This document shows, piece by piece, positions 11,740 through 24,309 of a stretch of DNA of 64,000 bases (its first letter is position 1; every line of letters begins with the position of its first letter). Position numbers and translations under genes: made by a program. The stretch is from Chlorops oryzae (taxonomy: Eukaryota > Arthropoda > Insecta > Diptera > Chloropidae). A model generated the notes under the pieces. It did not search any database. It worked only from the letters and a program-made list of their open reading frames with translations, and was not told where the DNA came from. The DNA lies in assembly GCA_020466095.1 (NCBI GenBank), contig CM035808.1:5962133-6026132 (forward strand), given 5' to 3'.

Positions 11740-12951
11740 AAGAACTTATTTTATACACCTTTCTTCTTAATTTTAATTGAGATTCAATTAATTGCGAGGG
11801 TTACGGTAAAATTCCATGAAATCGCCTCAAATTCCGAAATATCAATTTTCTCCTCACTAAGAAAAAGAGGGGGAAAAAATTCGGAACTTTTGGGAAATTT
11901 CGGAAATTCCTTGCGACTTTTTTCAATGCGAACGAAATAATTTAACAAGCCTGTTGCTTTACACTTCAGTGTCACGAATTGAGAAAAAGAAAGCAAAACA
12001 AAAAAAAAATATGTATTAACACATTCCAAAGGAATGAGATCCTTACGCCGCGTAGACCTTTGTGCATTTACCTGCATTTCAGAGGTACTCAAGCGGCGGC
12101 ATAAAGACGATTATTGAACGACCTTCTTTGAAGTAAGCAGAAAAGTCGGAAATGTAAGGCACGAAAACAAAACAGAACAGAACAGAACAGAGCAGAGCAG
12201 AGCAGGGCAGGCCAGAGCAGGAGGACAGAACACGAAAATTATATGATATAGGGGCGTATTTAAAACGCAGCAGGATGCAATTTAGTTAAAATTGCATGCG
12301 ACACTTGAAGACCGTCGAAGTAGAATGTTTATGCAACAGCAGCGACAAATCTAAACGGTGATATGACGACACTGCGGCAACAAAAAACAGCGACGTTGAC
12401 GACGAGATGGCATATCAGCAACGCAGAACGTAGAACGTAGAGCCAGGCACATTTGCGAAGTGTGCACTCAAAAAGTCAAGTAGCCGTATGTGGTTACAGT
12501 AAGAATTCCCACTCGAGCCCGAAAATTGAAATTTGAATAAAGCCTGCAGGGTTGCTTCCTCATTTTTATTTTATTATTTTATTTCGTTTTGTTGCCTTAA
12601 AGGGTTTGCTTTAATTAAAATGAAATTTCAATTTGAATAAATGCGAAAAATGTACGGTGTGCAAAAATAAGAGAAAAAATAGCAATCAAAGTGCTCAAGT
12701 GGTGTGAAGTGAAAGGAATGCGATCTTCTTAAGTTGTGCTTAAATGCTAATCGGACAATTTCAAAGTCAAAAAGAAAAAAAGAAATATATGAAATAATGA
12801 TGGTATGACGAGCCGGAGATTCTTCTGAAATTCTCTGTTATTATTTTTTTTTTTTGTTATGTCTGCCTGCTACGCAAAATTTGTTCGCGCTCTTTACACA
12901 TTTTACCTGTGAATGCGAACAGTTTTCGAATACTTTCGACTGCATTCCAGG
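11740..12951. other. Non-coding DNA with fly leader-like stretches
   Basis: No protein-coding frame was recognised. The stretch at about 12290-12480 is less AT-rich and carries CAACAGCAGCGACAA-type sequence and tandem AACGTAGAACGTAGA, as often seen in fly untranslated exons or enhancers. No splice pair was fixed. Confidence 0.35.
12162..12223. repeat. ACAGA/AGCAG pentanucleotide microsatellite
   Basis: Imperfect tandem five-base units run from AACAGAACAGAACAG into GAGCAGAGCAGAGCAG and then GGCAGGCCAGAGCAGG. The gradual change of unit along the array is typical of slippage followed by point mutation. Confidence 0.85.
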
Positions 12952-12994
12952 TATAAAACTATGTATTTTCCTTTCGTCTAGTCGTCAGTCAGTT
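12952..12994 (+). promoter_or_regulatory. Candidate TATA-type core promoter
   Basis: GGTATAAAACT has its TATA box at 12952-12958. The sequence TCGTCAGTCAGTTC contains two overlapping initiator matches with +1 at 12987 or 12991. The spacing from TATA (35 to 39 bases) is a little longer than the usual 30-31. About 60 bases downstream is an ATG at 13049, but its frame closes after 13 codons. So either this is a promoter for a spliced or non-coding transcript, or a chance match. Confidence 0.3.
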
Positions 12995-13078
12995 CATAGA
13001 AACAGTTGTATTAATTCACAGGAATTATAAACACAGCCGAACACTCGAATGGTTGCTTGCCTTGGTTGTACTCCTGAT

Positions 13079-13145
13079 GGAATCCTTTAGCTCTGCTCTG
13101 ATCTCTCTCTCTCTCTTTCTCTCTCTTTCTTCTCTCTCTCTATCT
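13079..13145 (+). repeat. CT-rich microsatellite
   Basis: TCTCTCTCTCTCTTTCTCTC and related imperfect dinucleotide repeats lie just downstream of the candidate TATA promoter. On the other strand this reads as GAGA repeats, which can bind GAGA factor in flies. A long open frame through 13053-13685 is a by-product of this pyrimidine bias. Confidence 0.8.
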
Positions 13146-14802
13146 CCTATCTCCTCATACATATTCATTTTGTTGAGTGTATCTTCATTTATATTTATCT
13201 TGTTCGTTTTGGTTTTTTTCTCTCAATTTTTGCTGCTTGTAAATTCTCTAGTTTCAATATCTACTTTCCGCACCTTGCTGCTGCTGCTGCTCATACGTAG
13301 AACTTGCAACCTTTGCATCATAAATCACCTCAAGTGTTCTTGGTGTTTTCACTATTCGTTTTTTTTTTTCCTTCTCTTTCTGATGTTTTCATTCAGTTTT
13401 ATTTTAGTTTTTGCATTTTTACCTAGCGGAATTCGAGTGTTTATCTGGTTTTTTTTTTTTTTTTTTTTTTGCAATTACAGCCGGCAAAAATTTGCTGAAT
13501 TTCCTTCCTATGATGTGTACCAGAAAGTTCAACTCATTCATAATCTAGCAGAATGTTGCTATGTTGCTGAGAGTCATACACGTCATGAGCTCACAATTCA
13601 CCATGCACAATATTCTCTTAGCACTGCAAAAATCTGTCTGTCACGAGGAGCCCCTTTAAATTGCCGTAGACATCTAGACACTTAGCCTTTCTTCATACTT
13701 TTCGGTGCGCTACTCTTCAATTTATTATACTTTTTTTTTCTAGTTTTCTCTATATTTTTTTTGGAATATTTGATGCTGTTGCAGGCATTTTGTTGCCTGC
13801 TTGAAATTCGTAGATTTTTTCTTGTTTTTATTTTTATTTTGTCACACTTTTGTTGTCCTTCCGTCATTGTTACTAATTTGCGCTCAAGTTATTGTGTTTT
13901 CTTTTATTATTAATGGTTTATATTACTTGCTGCGTCATGCTCAAACTTAAACAGCCGGTTGTAGCCGTAATAGCATTCGTGCGTGATTGTCTTGACGCGC
14001 ACAAAATGTTGAAAGAAGAAGAAGAAAAAAAAAGAAAATATTCTCAAGTGTTTTCCAAATTTTTTTTTTTTTTTTTGTCTTTCTTTCATCTCCCTCTTCT
14101 GTTGTAAATTTGCTGTCATAAGTTTTTTCTCTTCTTTTTTATATATATTTTTTTTTTATTATTCAATACTTACCCTCCCAGATGTTAATTCTTTTATGCC
14201 TAGTTCAATTACTTACATGGAGCAGGGATTTTTGATGTTGGAAGTGCCTTTTTCTTCTCATCTCTCCTTTCTCGATATCGGTTTATTGAACTGTGTTGAA
14301 TTTTACAGGTAACCAACATGTTACCAAATATTAAGGATGCAGCATTTATGCATACAACAGATGTTGCACAACATCATTACAGGCAGAAGAATTTCGAAAA
14401 GAAATCGGCGGAAAAAAAATGAGGAAGTCCGGATGTTGATTTTATAATTTGATATTGAATTTTTAATACTTATAGGAAAAAATTAAAATTCAACATTGAA
14501 GACTGTCTCAAATTTGATGTTGCTGAAATTAATGAAAAATTTAATTTGGTTCCCAAACTCGTGGCATGGTTTAATTTATTCTTCCTGTCAGGCTCCTTGT
14601 TTAAGGTTGAGTAATCTAGGAGCAAGTGAATCTAGACATATTGTGAGCCCAAAAAATACTTGTTTTTATTAAATTTTTGAATAAAAAAATTAATAAAAAA
14701 TATACAGCCAGATTATTAATGAATGTTTCCCTGGAATTTATTCTCTCGAAAGTCTTCCACACAGAAAAGGAAATGTTCTAAACAATGTGATGGCATATGT
14801 AT
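13146..14802. other. Non-coding AT-rich DNA
   Basis: No coding sequence was recognised. Long T tracts lie at 13450-13470 and 14060-14076, and a CTG repeat at 13278-13291 (TTGCTGCTGCTGCTGC). Nothing else stands out before the foldback element at 14803. Confidence 0.5.
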
Positions 14803-15116
14803 TAGGCCGGGTAGATTTTTTGGACAAAAAATCGTACCCCCGGAAATGAAACTTCAGACAATTCTGAGCATTTTTGCCCAAGAAACCATGGGTATAAATT
14901 GAAACGTAGATCCGCGCTGAACGATGGGAAGTTTTAACCATCCCTGTTAATAACATACACATGTATGGTTAAAACTTCCCATCTTTCAGCGCGGATCTAC
15001 GATTAATTTTATACCCATGGTTTCTTGGGCAAAAATGCTTAGAATTGTCTGAAGTTTCATTTCCGAGGGTACGATTTCTTAGTTTTTTTTTTTACCCATA
15101 CAAATCGACCCGGCCT
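14803..15116. mobile_element. 314-bp foldback MITE with 9-bp target duplication (Mutator-like)
   Basis: The two halves are nearly complete inverted copies of each other: AGGCCGGGTAGATTTTTT on the left against AAATCGACCCGGCCT on the right. The matching arms run inward through ATACCCATGGTTTCTTGGGC to a centre near 14952. The nine bases CATATGTAT occur immediately outside both ends (14794-14802 and 15117-15125). A 9-bp duplication with long inverted repeats is characteristic of Mutator-like elements, here without any transposase. CATATGTAT is also a common local motif, so the duplication length should be confirmed at other copies. Confidence 0.8.
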
Positions 15117-15125
15117 CATATGTAT

Positions 15126-18100
15126 GCTTCAAAATTTTCGAAGATTTTCAGGCAAGTGATAGAATCCGAAAGCTGAAAAAATCGGAATTAAAATCGACCA
15201 AAATTTCGTAGAGAATTTACAGTTTTGTTGGTTTGGTTTTGGGTCGGAAGTGCTATTGGTAATTGCTCAGAGTCCTATTTTATCGCTTGTCTATGAGATA
15301 CCTATATATGAAATTGCATAATTGACTAAAATTCCGATACCGTCAGTTTTCGGATTCTAGCACATACCTGATTTCCCCTTTATATTCAATTCAAATCAAT
15401 GTTTTAAGAACAGGAGAGTTTTTCTCAAATCCGACGGGGAAAAGTTGCCAGGAACAGTGTGGAATCAGTCTGATTATAGAAATGAACTTAAAACCTATTG
15501 GAATCTTCTTCGAGGCTAGTATCTTCTCTCCTCGATATTGAACTCTTCTTATTTCTTCATATAATGGACGAATGTCCACATGTTATAGTTCCTAGAAGGC
15601 CCTACGACTCACCGAAGTGTTTTTGGCCTTCTTCTTGTCTTTTATAGGATCATTGCTTAGTATTTTATCAAAGTGAACCCGCATTTCTTTTTTCTTAAGC
15701 CAGAAATGGCTCAAAAATTTATACTGCAAGACTTGGATTTTGTTTTGCTTGGTTTTCTAAACTTTCGTTTTGTAGTTATGGAACTGTTGTTCCTTTGCTT
15801 ATGACTTCTGTCGCCACAAATGGAGAACGTTGTGACCAACCCTTTCAAGTTAAAGATACGGAACCGTCCCTCAAGCAATTAGTCGTTTTAGTCCTTTAGA
15901 AATTCTAAGATTCTTTAATAGTCTTAAATTATGCTAAAGGAATACGGGCTGCACAAAAGATCTTTTAGGTCGTGGTGCTTTACTGCCTACTTAATATGTA
16001 ATAATATACTGCAAGACACAAGATATTGATTATTTGGGGACTGAAAAAAATTTTCGATCGAAATTTGTACCATATTCTTGTTGAAAAGACACCTAAGGAC
16101 AGTGGACCTTCCTCGGACATTCCTCGAAAATTATGAAAAACAAATATGACTCAAGTGAAGGATGATGACTCATTTTGCTAACTCGGTTTCTTGCTTCCCA
16201 TCGATTAATGTAATGAAATCCATTTAAGAAATTGAAAAACTTAAAAGTCTCTTTTTTTATATGCTATTAATCGTGATAAAATTTATTTAATAAATCTTCA
16301 GGTCCTGACTTCGAGGAAAAGACGAAGTTTTCGAACCTGTCCCTATAAATTAATGTGTCAAAATTTCTTTCCTCAATATTTAAAATTAATTTGCATCAAA
16401 GCGCAAGGAGTGCGAAATAGTTTTGTCCCCTCTTCCACTGGATGGATGGATGTATAGACGGATGGATGGATGGATGACGGATACATTTCGCATTCGCTTT
16501 CTTTAAAGTCGTTTCTGCAAATAAAATTTCAGTTATAAATCTTGCTGCACCGGCATTCCGTCAACTCCCTTATTTATGTTTCTATTTTTGCCTCACTTAC
16601 GTGTATAACCCTTTCAATTTGACGTTATTGTTTTATTTTCATCCTCCACTTGAAAGTGGCTAAACTTCTCGAACCCTAGTCGGGCAACAGAGCCAGTGTG
16701 TAGTGGCAGCAGCACGCTCAAAACTTTAAATGAAGAGTGCAGAAAAAATAAAACTTGCGAAATTCTTTGTTCTGTTTCTTTTTTTTTGTTTATCGTTTTC
16801 TTACATAAAACAATATTTTATTTTTTTTTATTGCGCTATTTTGCACATTTAGCTCGGTTTGTTGGGGGCATTCAAATGGCGGACAACAAAATAAGCCAGC
16901 GCAAAAGTTGCAGAACATTCTTCTCCGGTGTTTTGTTCTTTGTTTATTTATTTATTCTTTTTTTTTTGGTTTAATATTTTCTTTTTTTTGGTTTAATATT
17001 TTTTTTTTTGGTTTAATATTTTTTCTTTTTTTTTTTTGGTTAATAATTTTTTTTTTTTTTTTTGTGTTGAAGTTAAAAAAATTATGAATGTTGCCGCTTG
17101 TTTTCGAGGCGGGTCAGTTGGCAATTGACTGAGCGCAAAGGAAGTTGCTTTGTAGGTCGTCTGCTTGTTATTAAAGCATGGTAGTAAAGGCAATTATATT
17201 TCGTTTCGCAACGTGTTGGCTTATATATTTTTCTGTTTGTAGGGGTGTTTCTGTACTTCAGATAAAATTAAATGATCTCCATAAATTTCGCTTTTTTTTT
17301 TTAAAGGTTTCAGTTTTCTTGGTTATTTTCGCTAAAGTGCAATTAAAATGGTGAAATAGCAGAAAAAGAAAAATCCCTAAAAGGAGAGAAGACCTTCAAT
17401 GTAGTTTATGAGCTTCATTATCTCTCTTTCCCTCTCTCCTTATATCTATCTCTCTCTGTCTCTCTGTCTGTCTATTTGAACATAAATTTTTCATTTTACG
17501 GACAAATGCTTTTAAGACTGAAGGTCGTGATATAAAATCATAGAATGTATCCAAATTGTTGACCATTCTTCGTCGCTCATTTTTCACTTTCCATTGTAAT
17601 TATTTCTTTGCAGCATTTTTTCTCCTCATCATCTCAATTTCAAACGATTCGAAATTCCTTTAAACAGTATTTTCCTTTTTTTCCCTTCTCATAAAGTTCA
17701 ACGCTTCTCTTCATCTTACCAAAAAATGAGGAAACAACAAACCTTGTTTATATGTATCCGGATCTATCTTCATTTTCCGTCGTTCCCTATTTCCCGAAAT
17801 ATTTGTCCGAAAGAATCACGCTAAATTCTAAATTTAAATAAATTAATGAAGTGCTGCTGAAGTACTTCATAATTTCTACAAACATTTATTTATGTCTTCG
17901 AAATTTCTTTCCTAAGAAAATTCTGTTAAACTTTATTTATCTATATACATATATATATTTATATATGTATATCTATATTTATATAAGATGTATTTTCTCA
18001 AAGCTAAGTGTATTCATTTTGTTGCTATTTTGGGTTTTCTTCTTCTCTGTGTTTTTAATATAATTTATGCCATTTTTTCCGCCTTTGGCAGTAAGCATTT

Positions 18101-19879
18101 TCTGTTCCGAACATTCGCAGGTCAAAGCATGCCGTTCAAACCGAATGGGCGAGAGCGAGAGAGTGCGACAGGCGGCAGATAGACAGACAGAGTCAGAGCA
18201 TAAGAGTGGTGAGACAGAGGGTGGCTTTTAAGGGAAAAGCTCATCGTGGCTAAAATAAATATGGAATGAGAGTAGATTTTCATGTGATTTAGTAAGTGTT
18301 TGGGTACAACGGCAGCGGCGGCGGCAACGCTTGGTTAGAAGATAGAAATCAGTTCTTGACTTTATTATGGAGTCAAGTGTGTTAACATCGACGGTAATAT
18401 TTAATATCGGAGCTTCCTCTGAGAGCTTCTCATTTCCTTCCAAATGAAGTAATAAAAAAAAAGCAGCTCTTTAAATTTCTCTCTTCTTGAATTTTCTTTT
18501 TTTTTTTACCTTTCCTGCTTTAATATTATTTCTTAATCCCCTTTTATTTGTAATCTCTATTTGTTTTTTCCCGCTCTCGCTCTCGCTCTCAGCCTTTTAT
18601 TTGCCTGACGGTTATGCTCATTATTGTTTACTTAAAGTCCAGCACAGGGGAACATCCACATTTGAACATAGAAATCTATATCGGATTAAAAAAGAAAAAA
18701 AGGAAAAGGAGAAAAATTAAATCAATCTCTGCAGCGTCGTCGCCCATTCTCTCTTTACTTATTAACATATAAACCAATTTAACGAGAGGTATTCCTCCAA
18801 CTTCTATCATCATCAACCCTCGGTATTTTTCAATTAAATCGGAAAACGAAACCTTTGGAGGAAAACCAAATAAATACAAAAAAAAAAGAGAGAGAAAAAA
18901 CCCTTATCACCGTTAAACGACAGGCAGTTGTGTGGTATCCTCGGCGCTTATCATCGGTCCTCGGTGCTCGCTCGTCGTCGTCGTCATCGGCGTCATCGTC
19001 GTTGTGGAAACAAAGGATCAGAAAAATGAAATAGTTACCCGAAAACCACGAGTTTATGCAAACAAAGTACAAATATTTGTTGTCAGTCTCTGGTAATAAA
19101 CATCCTTTATATGTTGTTGTTGTTGTTATTCCTGCTATTTCTATGTCTTCCTAAAATATTGGATTTGGTTGAATTAATTTCCAGAGTGATTTCTTTGGAA
19201 AATGCAGGCTTCGTGACACATACGCCAAATTCGGTTTTGACATTATGTCATGTCTGTCATTTTGTTCGTTTGAAGCTGTCATTGCGTATTGCTTCCCTTT
19301 CAGGTAAGCCGAAGAAGGACCCTCTAAACTCGATATAATTTGAGTTTTGAGATTTTCGGGTAATGACAAAATCGGGTAAATTTGAAATATTAAATTCGGA
19401 AATGTTATCAATCAAAGTCCAAAGGGAACGTTGTTGCCAGAAATTATTAAATTAATTCGTATACATATGTATGTAATTTAATGCAATTTAAATTGAAAAC
19501 TCGTTTTAAACGAAGGCAATCGCTTTGTGATTAAGACTTCAATTAGAGGCGAATATAACGGAGGACAATTTAGCATAGGATTTAGTTATTCAGCTCCTGA
19601 CAGCATTCCCCGCAAAGTTTGTTGCGACGTCAATTTGTGGTGTGTGGAGAAAGCTCCTAAATTCAGGCCTTAATTTACTTCGTCATTCATTCGTGTTACA
19701 TATGTATGTATGTATGTTATGACGCCGGGCTTTTAAATGTCTTTTTTTGACTTTTTTTGTTATTGAAATGTATGATATTTTGGTTGATAAAACTGTAGAT
19801 ACGAGCTTAAAAAATGATTAACAGAAGGGCATTAGTTATAGAAATACATATGAACATATTGATCGACACATTTCGGAGT
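15126..19879. other. Non-coding AT-rich DNA
   Basis: No gene was recognised. Notable simple sequence: GGAT/GGATG repeats at 16440-16478, repeated TTTTTTTGGTTTAATATTT units at 16957-17045, CTCTCT/TCTGTC at 17420-17474, and GTCGTCGTCGTCATCGGCG at 18973-18993. Most open frames above 60 codons here derive from these repeats or from T tracts. Confidence 0.5.
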
Positions 19880-20810
19880 CATTTTTCAGAGCCTGGTGCT
19901 TTGTGAAAAGTTCGGACTCATTTCGGAATAATTTCGGAGTCATATTTTGGAGCCTTCTGATTGTAAAAATTTCAGGCTCATTTCGGAGTCATAGTTATAA
20001 GCCTTGTTTTGGTAAAAATTTTCAGAGTCACTTTGGAAATATTGTTTTTGCGTGGTTTCAAGCATTTCGGAGTCACATTTTTGTGCCTCTTATCGATTGT
20101 TAAAACTTCGGAATTGTATCATTATGATTTCGGAGTCATATATTTGAGCCTTCATTTGCTGTAAAATTTTCGGAGTCAAACATATTTTTGACCCTTGTGT
20201 TTGGTAATAGTTTCGGAGTCTCTGGAGTCTTTTTTTTTGAACGTGATTGTTTGTATTTAGTTCGGACTCATTTCGGAGTCTTATCTTTGAGTCTCTTATT
20301 TTTAAATTTCGGACTCGTTTCGGTATAATATTTTCGGAGTCATAATTCTGAGCCTCCTGTTGTAAAACTTTCAGGCTCATTTCGGAGTCATAGTTATATG
20401 CCTTGTTTTGGTAATAATTTTCGGAGTCACTTTGGAAATATTGTTTTTGCGTGGTTTCAAGCATTTCGGAGTCACATTTTTGTGCCTCTTATATTGTTAA
20501 AACTTCGGAATCGTATCAGTATGATTTCGGAGTCATATATTTGAGCCTCATTTGCTGTAAAATTTTCGGAGTCAAACATATTTTTGACCCTTGTGTTTGG
20601 TATTAGTTTCGGAGTCTCTGGAGTCTGATTTTTTTTTTAATATGATTGTTTGTATTTATTTCGGACTCATTTCAGAGTCTTATCTTTGAGTCTCTTATTT
20701 TTAAAATTTCGGACTCCTTTCGGTATAATTTCGGAGTCATATTTCTGAGGCTAAATTGTTCTTAAAATTTCAGGCTCATTTCGGAGTCATATTTCTAAGC
20801 ATTGTATTAG
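19880..20810 (+). repeat. Irregular CGGAGTCA satellite-like array, block 1
   Basis: TTTCGGAGTCA or close variants (TTTCGGACTCA, TTCAGAGTCA) recur roughly every 20-60 bases, with spacers that often contain GAGCCT and TGTAAAA. There is a higher-order repeat: the segment from AGCATTTCGGAGTCACATTT near 20061 through TGACCCTTGTGTTTGGTA recurs about 399 bases downstream near 20460. Open frames on either strand here translate the repeat and are not genes. The array is followed at 20930-21170 by looser GAGTCAT sequence. I do not recognise a named satellite. Confidence 0.85.
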
Positions 20811-22814
20811 TCTATGCCATAAAGTATTTGCCAAATGAAAATCAAGGCAAGGAAACTTACATGTACATATAATCAAGGCCCAGCAGACACACTCGGACTG
20901 TTGTTCGGATTTATGACACTCGATCAAACATGAAAAATATAAAAATATCCATATAAGGCTCAAATAAATTAGTCCGAAATGAGAGTTAATTTAGTATTAA
21001 ATGAGTGAGTCATAGGTGGCCCTTATTTAGTGAGCAATACTGGGTGCGAAAGGAGTCATATATGAGTCATATATAGGCTATTTCGGAATAGAAATAGTTA
21101 GGACTCATAAAAGTTGATCTTACTCAGAATTAGGACTCATTAATGGCTCTTTTAGTGCACCAAATGTTTGCCAAATGATTATATAGCCAAGAAGCATTTC
21201 AGTCCTTCATGACCGAAAGCCCCATTTAACCCCATTTAATGTTATAGAATGAATAGATAAAAAGCTTACGGTTCAGTGGATTCTCTCATTGGCCAATCCA
21301 AAAATACTTCAAAGTTCTGCCTCGAGAAAGAAAAAAAAAAAAAAAATTAAAACAGAAAAAGAAAAGAAAAGAAAAACAAACGCGAAAGGAAAAGTGAATT
21401 CCGCTCATTGGCATATTTAAAATACGTATCACCAATTTGAATGCAGGTGATTTTCCTAAGAAGTTTTCCCAAAGCGATATTTCATTTTGTATTTTTCTCG
21501 GATAAAGGAAATGTCCCAAATGAAAATGAAGATGAAAAATAGAAAAAGAAGCGTCGAAAAATGTCTTTCGCTATTTTTATTTAATTTCGCCATTTTCAAC
21601 AGCGTAAATTGCTCCATTGGGAATTGCGTGACATTTTTTTTTTTTTTTGGTTGGTTTTTTTTTTTCTTCTAATAAATAAAATAAGTAAGAACAGAGGAAA
21701 AGAAAAGAAAATAAGAGATACTTAAATTGGGTTGGGCTTCTTCTGTTTAATACGAAAAAGACGCAAACTGACTCGGTTCGTTGTGTAATTTAAATTTTAG
21801 TTTTACGAAATGTAACGACATCGTCGATGCCATTTTTTCTTCGACATGCCCTTTCCGCATGGCTTCGTGTTTTTTTTTTTTTTTTTTGCCTGTGCTTACT
21901 TTCCTTAATTTTAATTTCGTAAATTTATTACAAATAATTTATCAATGTGTGTGTGGCTGTTCTCATGTTGTTTTGGTCGTCGAATCTATTCGTGTGTTTA
22001 CACACGCCCAGAGTGTTTTGATGTTCATTGTCTTCTTTAGTTGCTCGTACCAGCCGAATTCGTCGTTCAGTCGTTCCGGATGTCGGATTCTAGTGGTGTT
22101 CGCTCGCTCTCCCTTAGCGATTCGTCTTTCGGCGATCTTTTATTTTAAAGCGATTTTGGCATATTTGTCTGCATGGCATTACTAATTGGTGATTACGAGC
22201 GGAAATTCCAGCTTTTATTATGCGCTAAGAAGTAGGCAGGCAGAGACATTGGGGGTGGTGTAATAGATTCGATTAGAGCTCTCAGTAGGATGTTGACAGT
22301 TGATTTATGGGATTTCATCTTTCGGAATGATAGAAAATGAATATTCCCAAATGGAAAGTAAAACTGTGTTTTTATTTCCTTTTGTTTTCATTCTATTTTG
22401 TTTCAATAATACATTTTTTCTATTTCGTCATTGGAAATTCTTTTTCCTTGATTGCTTAAAACTACCAAATTTAATGATTTCTCGCACGCATTCATCTCTT
22501 GGTCAGAGGTTCACTAACTCGCCGAGCGTTCATCTAAGCGAATTGGGATAATAGACTTAAAATCGATCAAAAGTGGTCTATTTTGACATGAGCTTAATGC
22601 CGTAGGTGGAGTTTTTCAATGAACTATCAATGTCAAAAAATATCGTATCGTTTTAAACTTTAACAGGAAAAACAAATGGGAATGTTTGAATGAATAACCA
22701 GCAAATCATTTGGAGTTTTAAAAAAAGGGATAAGTTATTTCGGAGTAGGACCTCTCATAATGAGTGCGCAATTAAATTTTAAATTAAAAAATAAGTATTT
22801 GCCTGTGTTTTTTA
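20811..22814. other. Non-coding DNA between the two CGGAGTCA arrays
   Basis: Between 20930 and 21170 the motif decays to ATGAGTCATATATGAGTCAT and similar. The rest has T tracts (21639-21663, 21870-21888), and no gene was recognised. A GC-richer patch at 22040-22140 contains CGTTCAGTCG, an initiator-like match without a downstream element. Confidence 0.45.
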
Positions 22815-23400
22815 CAAATTTCGGACTCATTTCGGAGTCATATATGTATCTGCGCAATTTCAAAATTTCGGGCTCACTTCGGACTCACACTTCTGATCGC
22901 TATAAAAATTTTCACTCTTCGGAATAAATTCGGAGTCATATTCTGAACGTCGCATTTTGTAAAAATTTTCGAACTTATTTTAGAAATTTTCGGAGTCACG
23001 CTTAAAAGCCACGTTTTATAAATTAATTCGGATTCAACTCGATGTAATTTCGGAGTCATATTTTTGAGCTTCACATTTTGAAAAAATTTCGGACTCGACT
23101 TAATTTCGGGTCGTATTACTGAACGTCGTATTTTGTAAAAATTTCGAACTCATTTCAGAGTAATTTCGGAGTCACAATTATGACTCGCAGTTTTATTTTA
23201 AAAATTCGGCTTCATTTCGGAATAATTTCGGAGTCATTTCGGAATAATTTCGGAATAATTTCGGAATATTTCGGAATATTTCGGAGTCATTTCGGAATAA
23301 TTTCGGAGTCATTTCGGAATAATTTCGGAGTCATTTCGGAATAATTTCGGAGTCATATTTCAAAGCCAAATATTGTATAAAAATTTCGGACTCGTAAAGC
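22815..23400 (+). repeat. CGGAGTCA array, block 2
   Basis: The TTTCGGAGTCAT motif seen at 19880-20810 recurs. At 23217-23350 it collapses to a tight tandem of ATTTCGGAATA and ATTTCGGAGTC units, so the local period is 11 to 22 bases. The same spacer vocabulary (TGTAAAAATTTCGGACTC, GAACGTCGTATTTTG) links the two blocks. They lie about 2 kb apart in the same orientation, which suggests one array that was split or expanded twice. Confidence 0.85.
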
Positions 23401-24309
23401 TGAACATTCTGAAAAAAGTGCTGGTTGGATGGTCATTTAGTTTATTAAAGTAACATTTGATATGAAGAATGTTAACCTGTTAAACCCTGAAGAAAATTGC
23501 TTGCATTATTAGTTTGATTCGCCGGCGGAATCTTTTTCGATGTGATCAGTTTGGGAAACACTGCTCTGAGCAATCGCGTTTATGCACACAATTTTTATTT
23601 CCACTCATTGCACAACCATATTTTAATCTTCTCTTAGAAGCATAGAAACTTTTATTAATTCATTTATTTTTTGCTCATTTATTGAGCAATCGTTTGCCGC
23701 ACGATGTTAGTCGTTTATCATATGTTTGGCCGCTGCTGCGGTCTAACAAATGAATGCCGAGCTATGATTACCGTATATACATATATACATATATTTGCTT
23801 TTTATATGCCCTTTTCTATTTGCTTATTGATTCGAGCACGCGAATGTGTCGATTTATGATTTTGAAAATGCGCTTTTATTTATTTGGCCCTTTTTTTCCC
23901 CCCGGTTTTTTATTGTTGCTTATGCTCATCAACTTTTTTAATATAAAAATTTGAACAAACTGAACTTTGGGCTTCAAAAAGTTTGCAATGCTGTAGTGAA
24001 AATAGCCATGCAATATATACCACAATCCTATTGACCTCATTTGCGGTTCACTTATCATCCGGCGAAGTTCATTTGTTGCAAAATAAATAGGAAAGCAACA
24101 AAAGTAAAAACTTTCTTTAATTTTTTTGTTGTGTTTTTTTTTTTTTGCTAAATTGCAACGCTTTAGCGTGAACTGACGAGAGAGGGTCGAACATTTAGAG
24201 ATTTTTAATGAAAAAATTAAGTTTTTAAACAATTTGGTACTATGGTTTATACCTATTTATAGCAAAAGGAAGAAGGCTGAAATGCCTTAAATTTATTAAA
24301 GCTTAATAT
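23401..24309. other. Non-coding AT-rich DNA
   Basis: Nothing coding was recognised. The TATACATATATACATATATT run near 23772 is simple sequence. Open frames at 23754-23954 and 23876-24232 are AT-rich and show no domain. Confidence 0.5.

Noticed and set aside
13053..13685. 210-codon frame after the TATA-like promoter
   Set aside because: It starts at TTG, not ATG, and consists of CT-repeat and poly-T translation. The ATG at 13049 is in another frame and closes after 13 codons.
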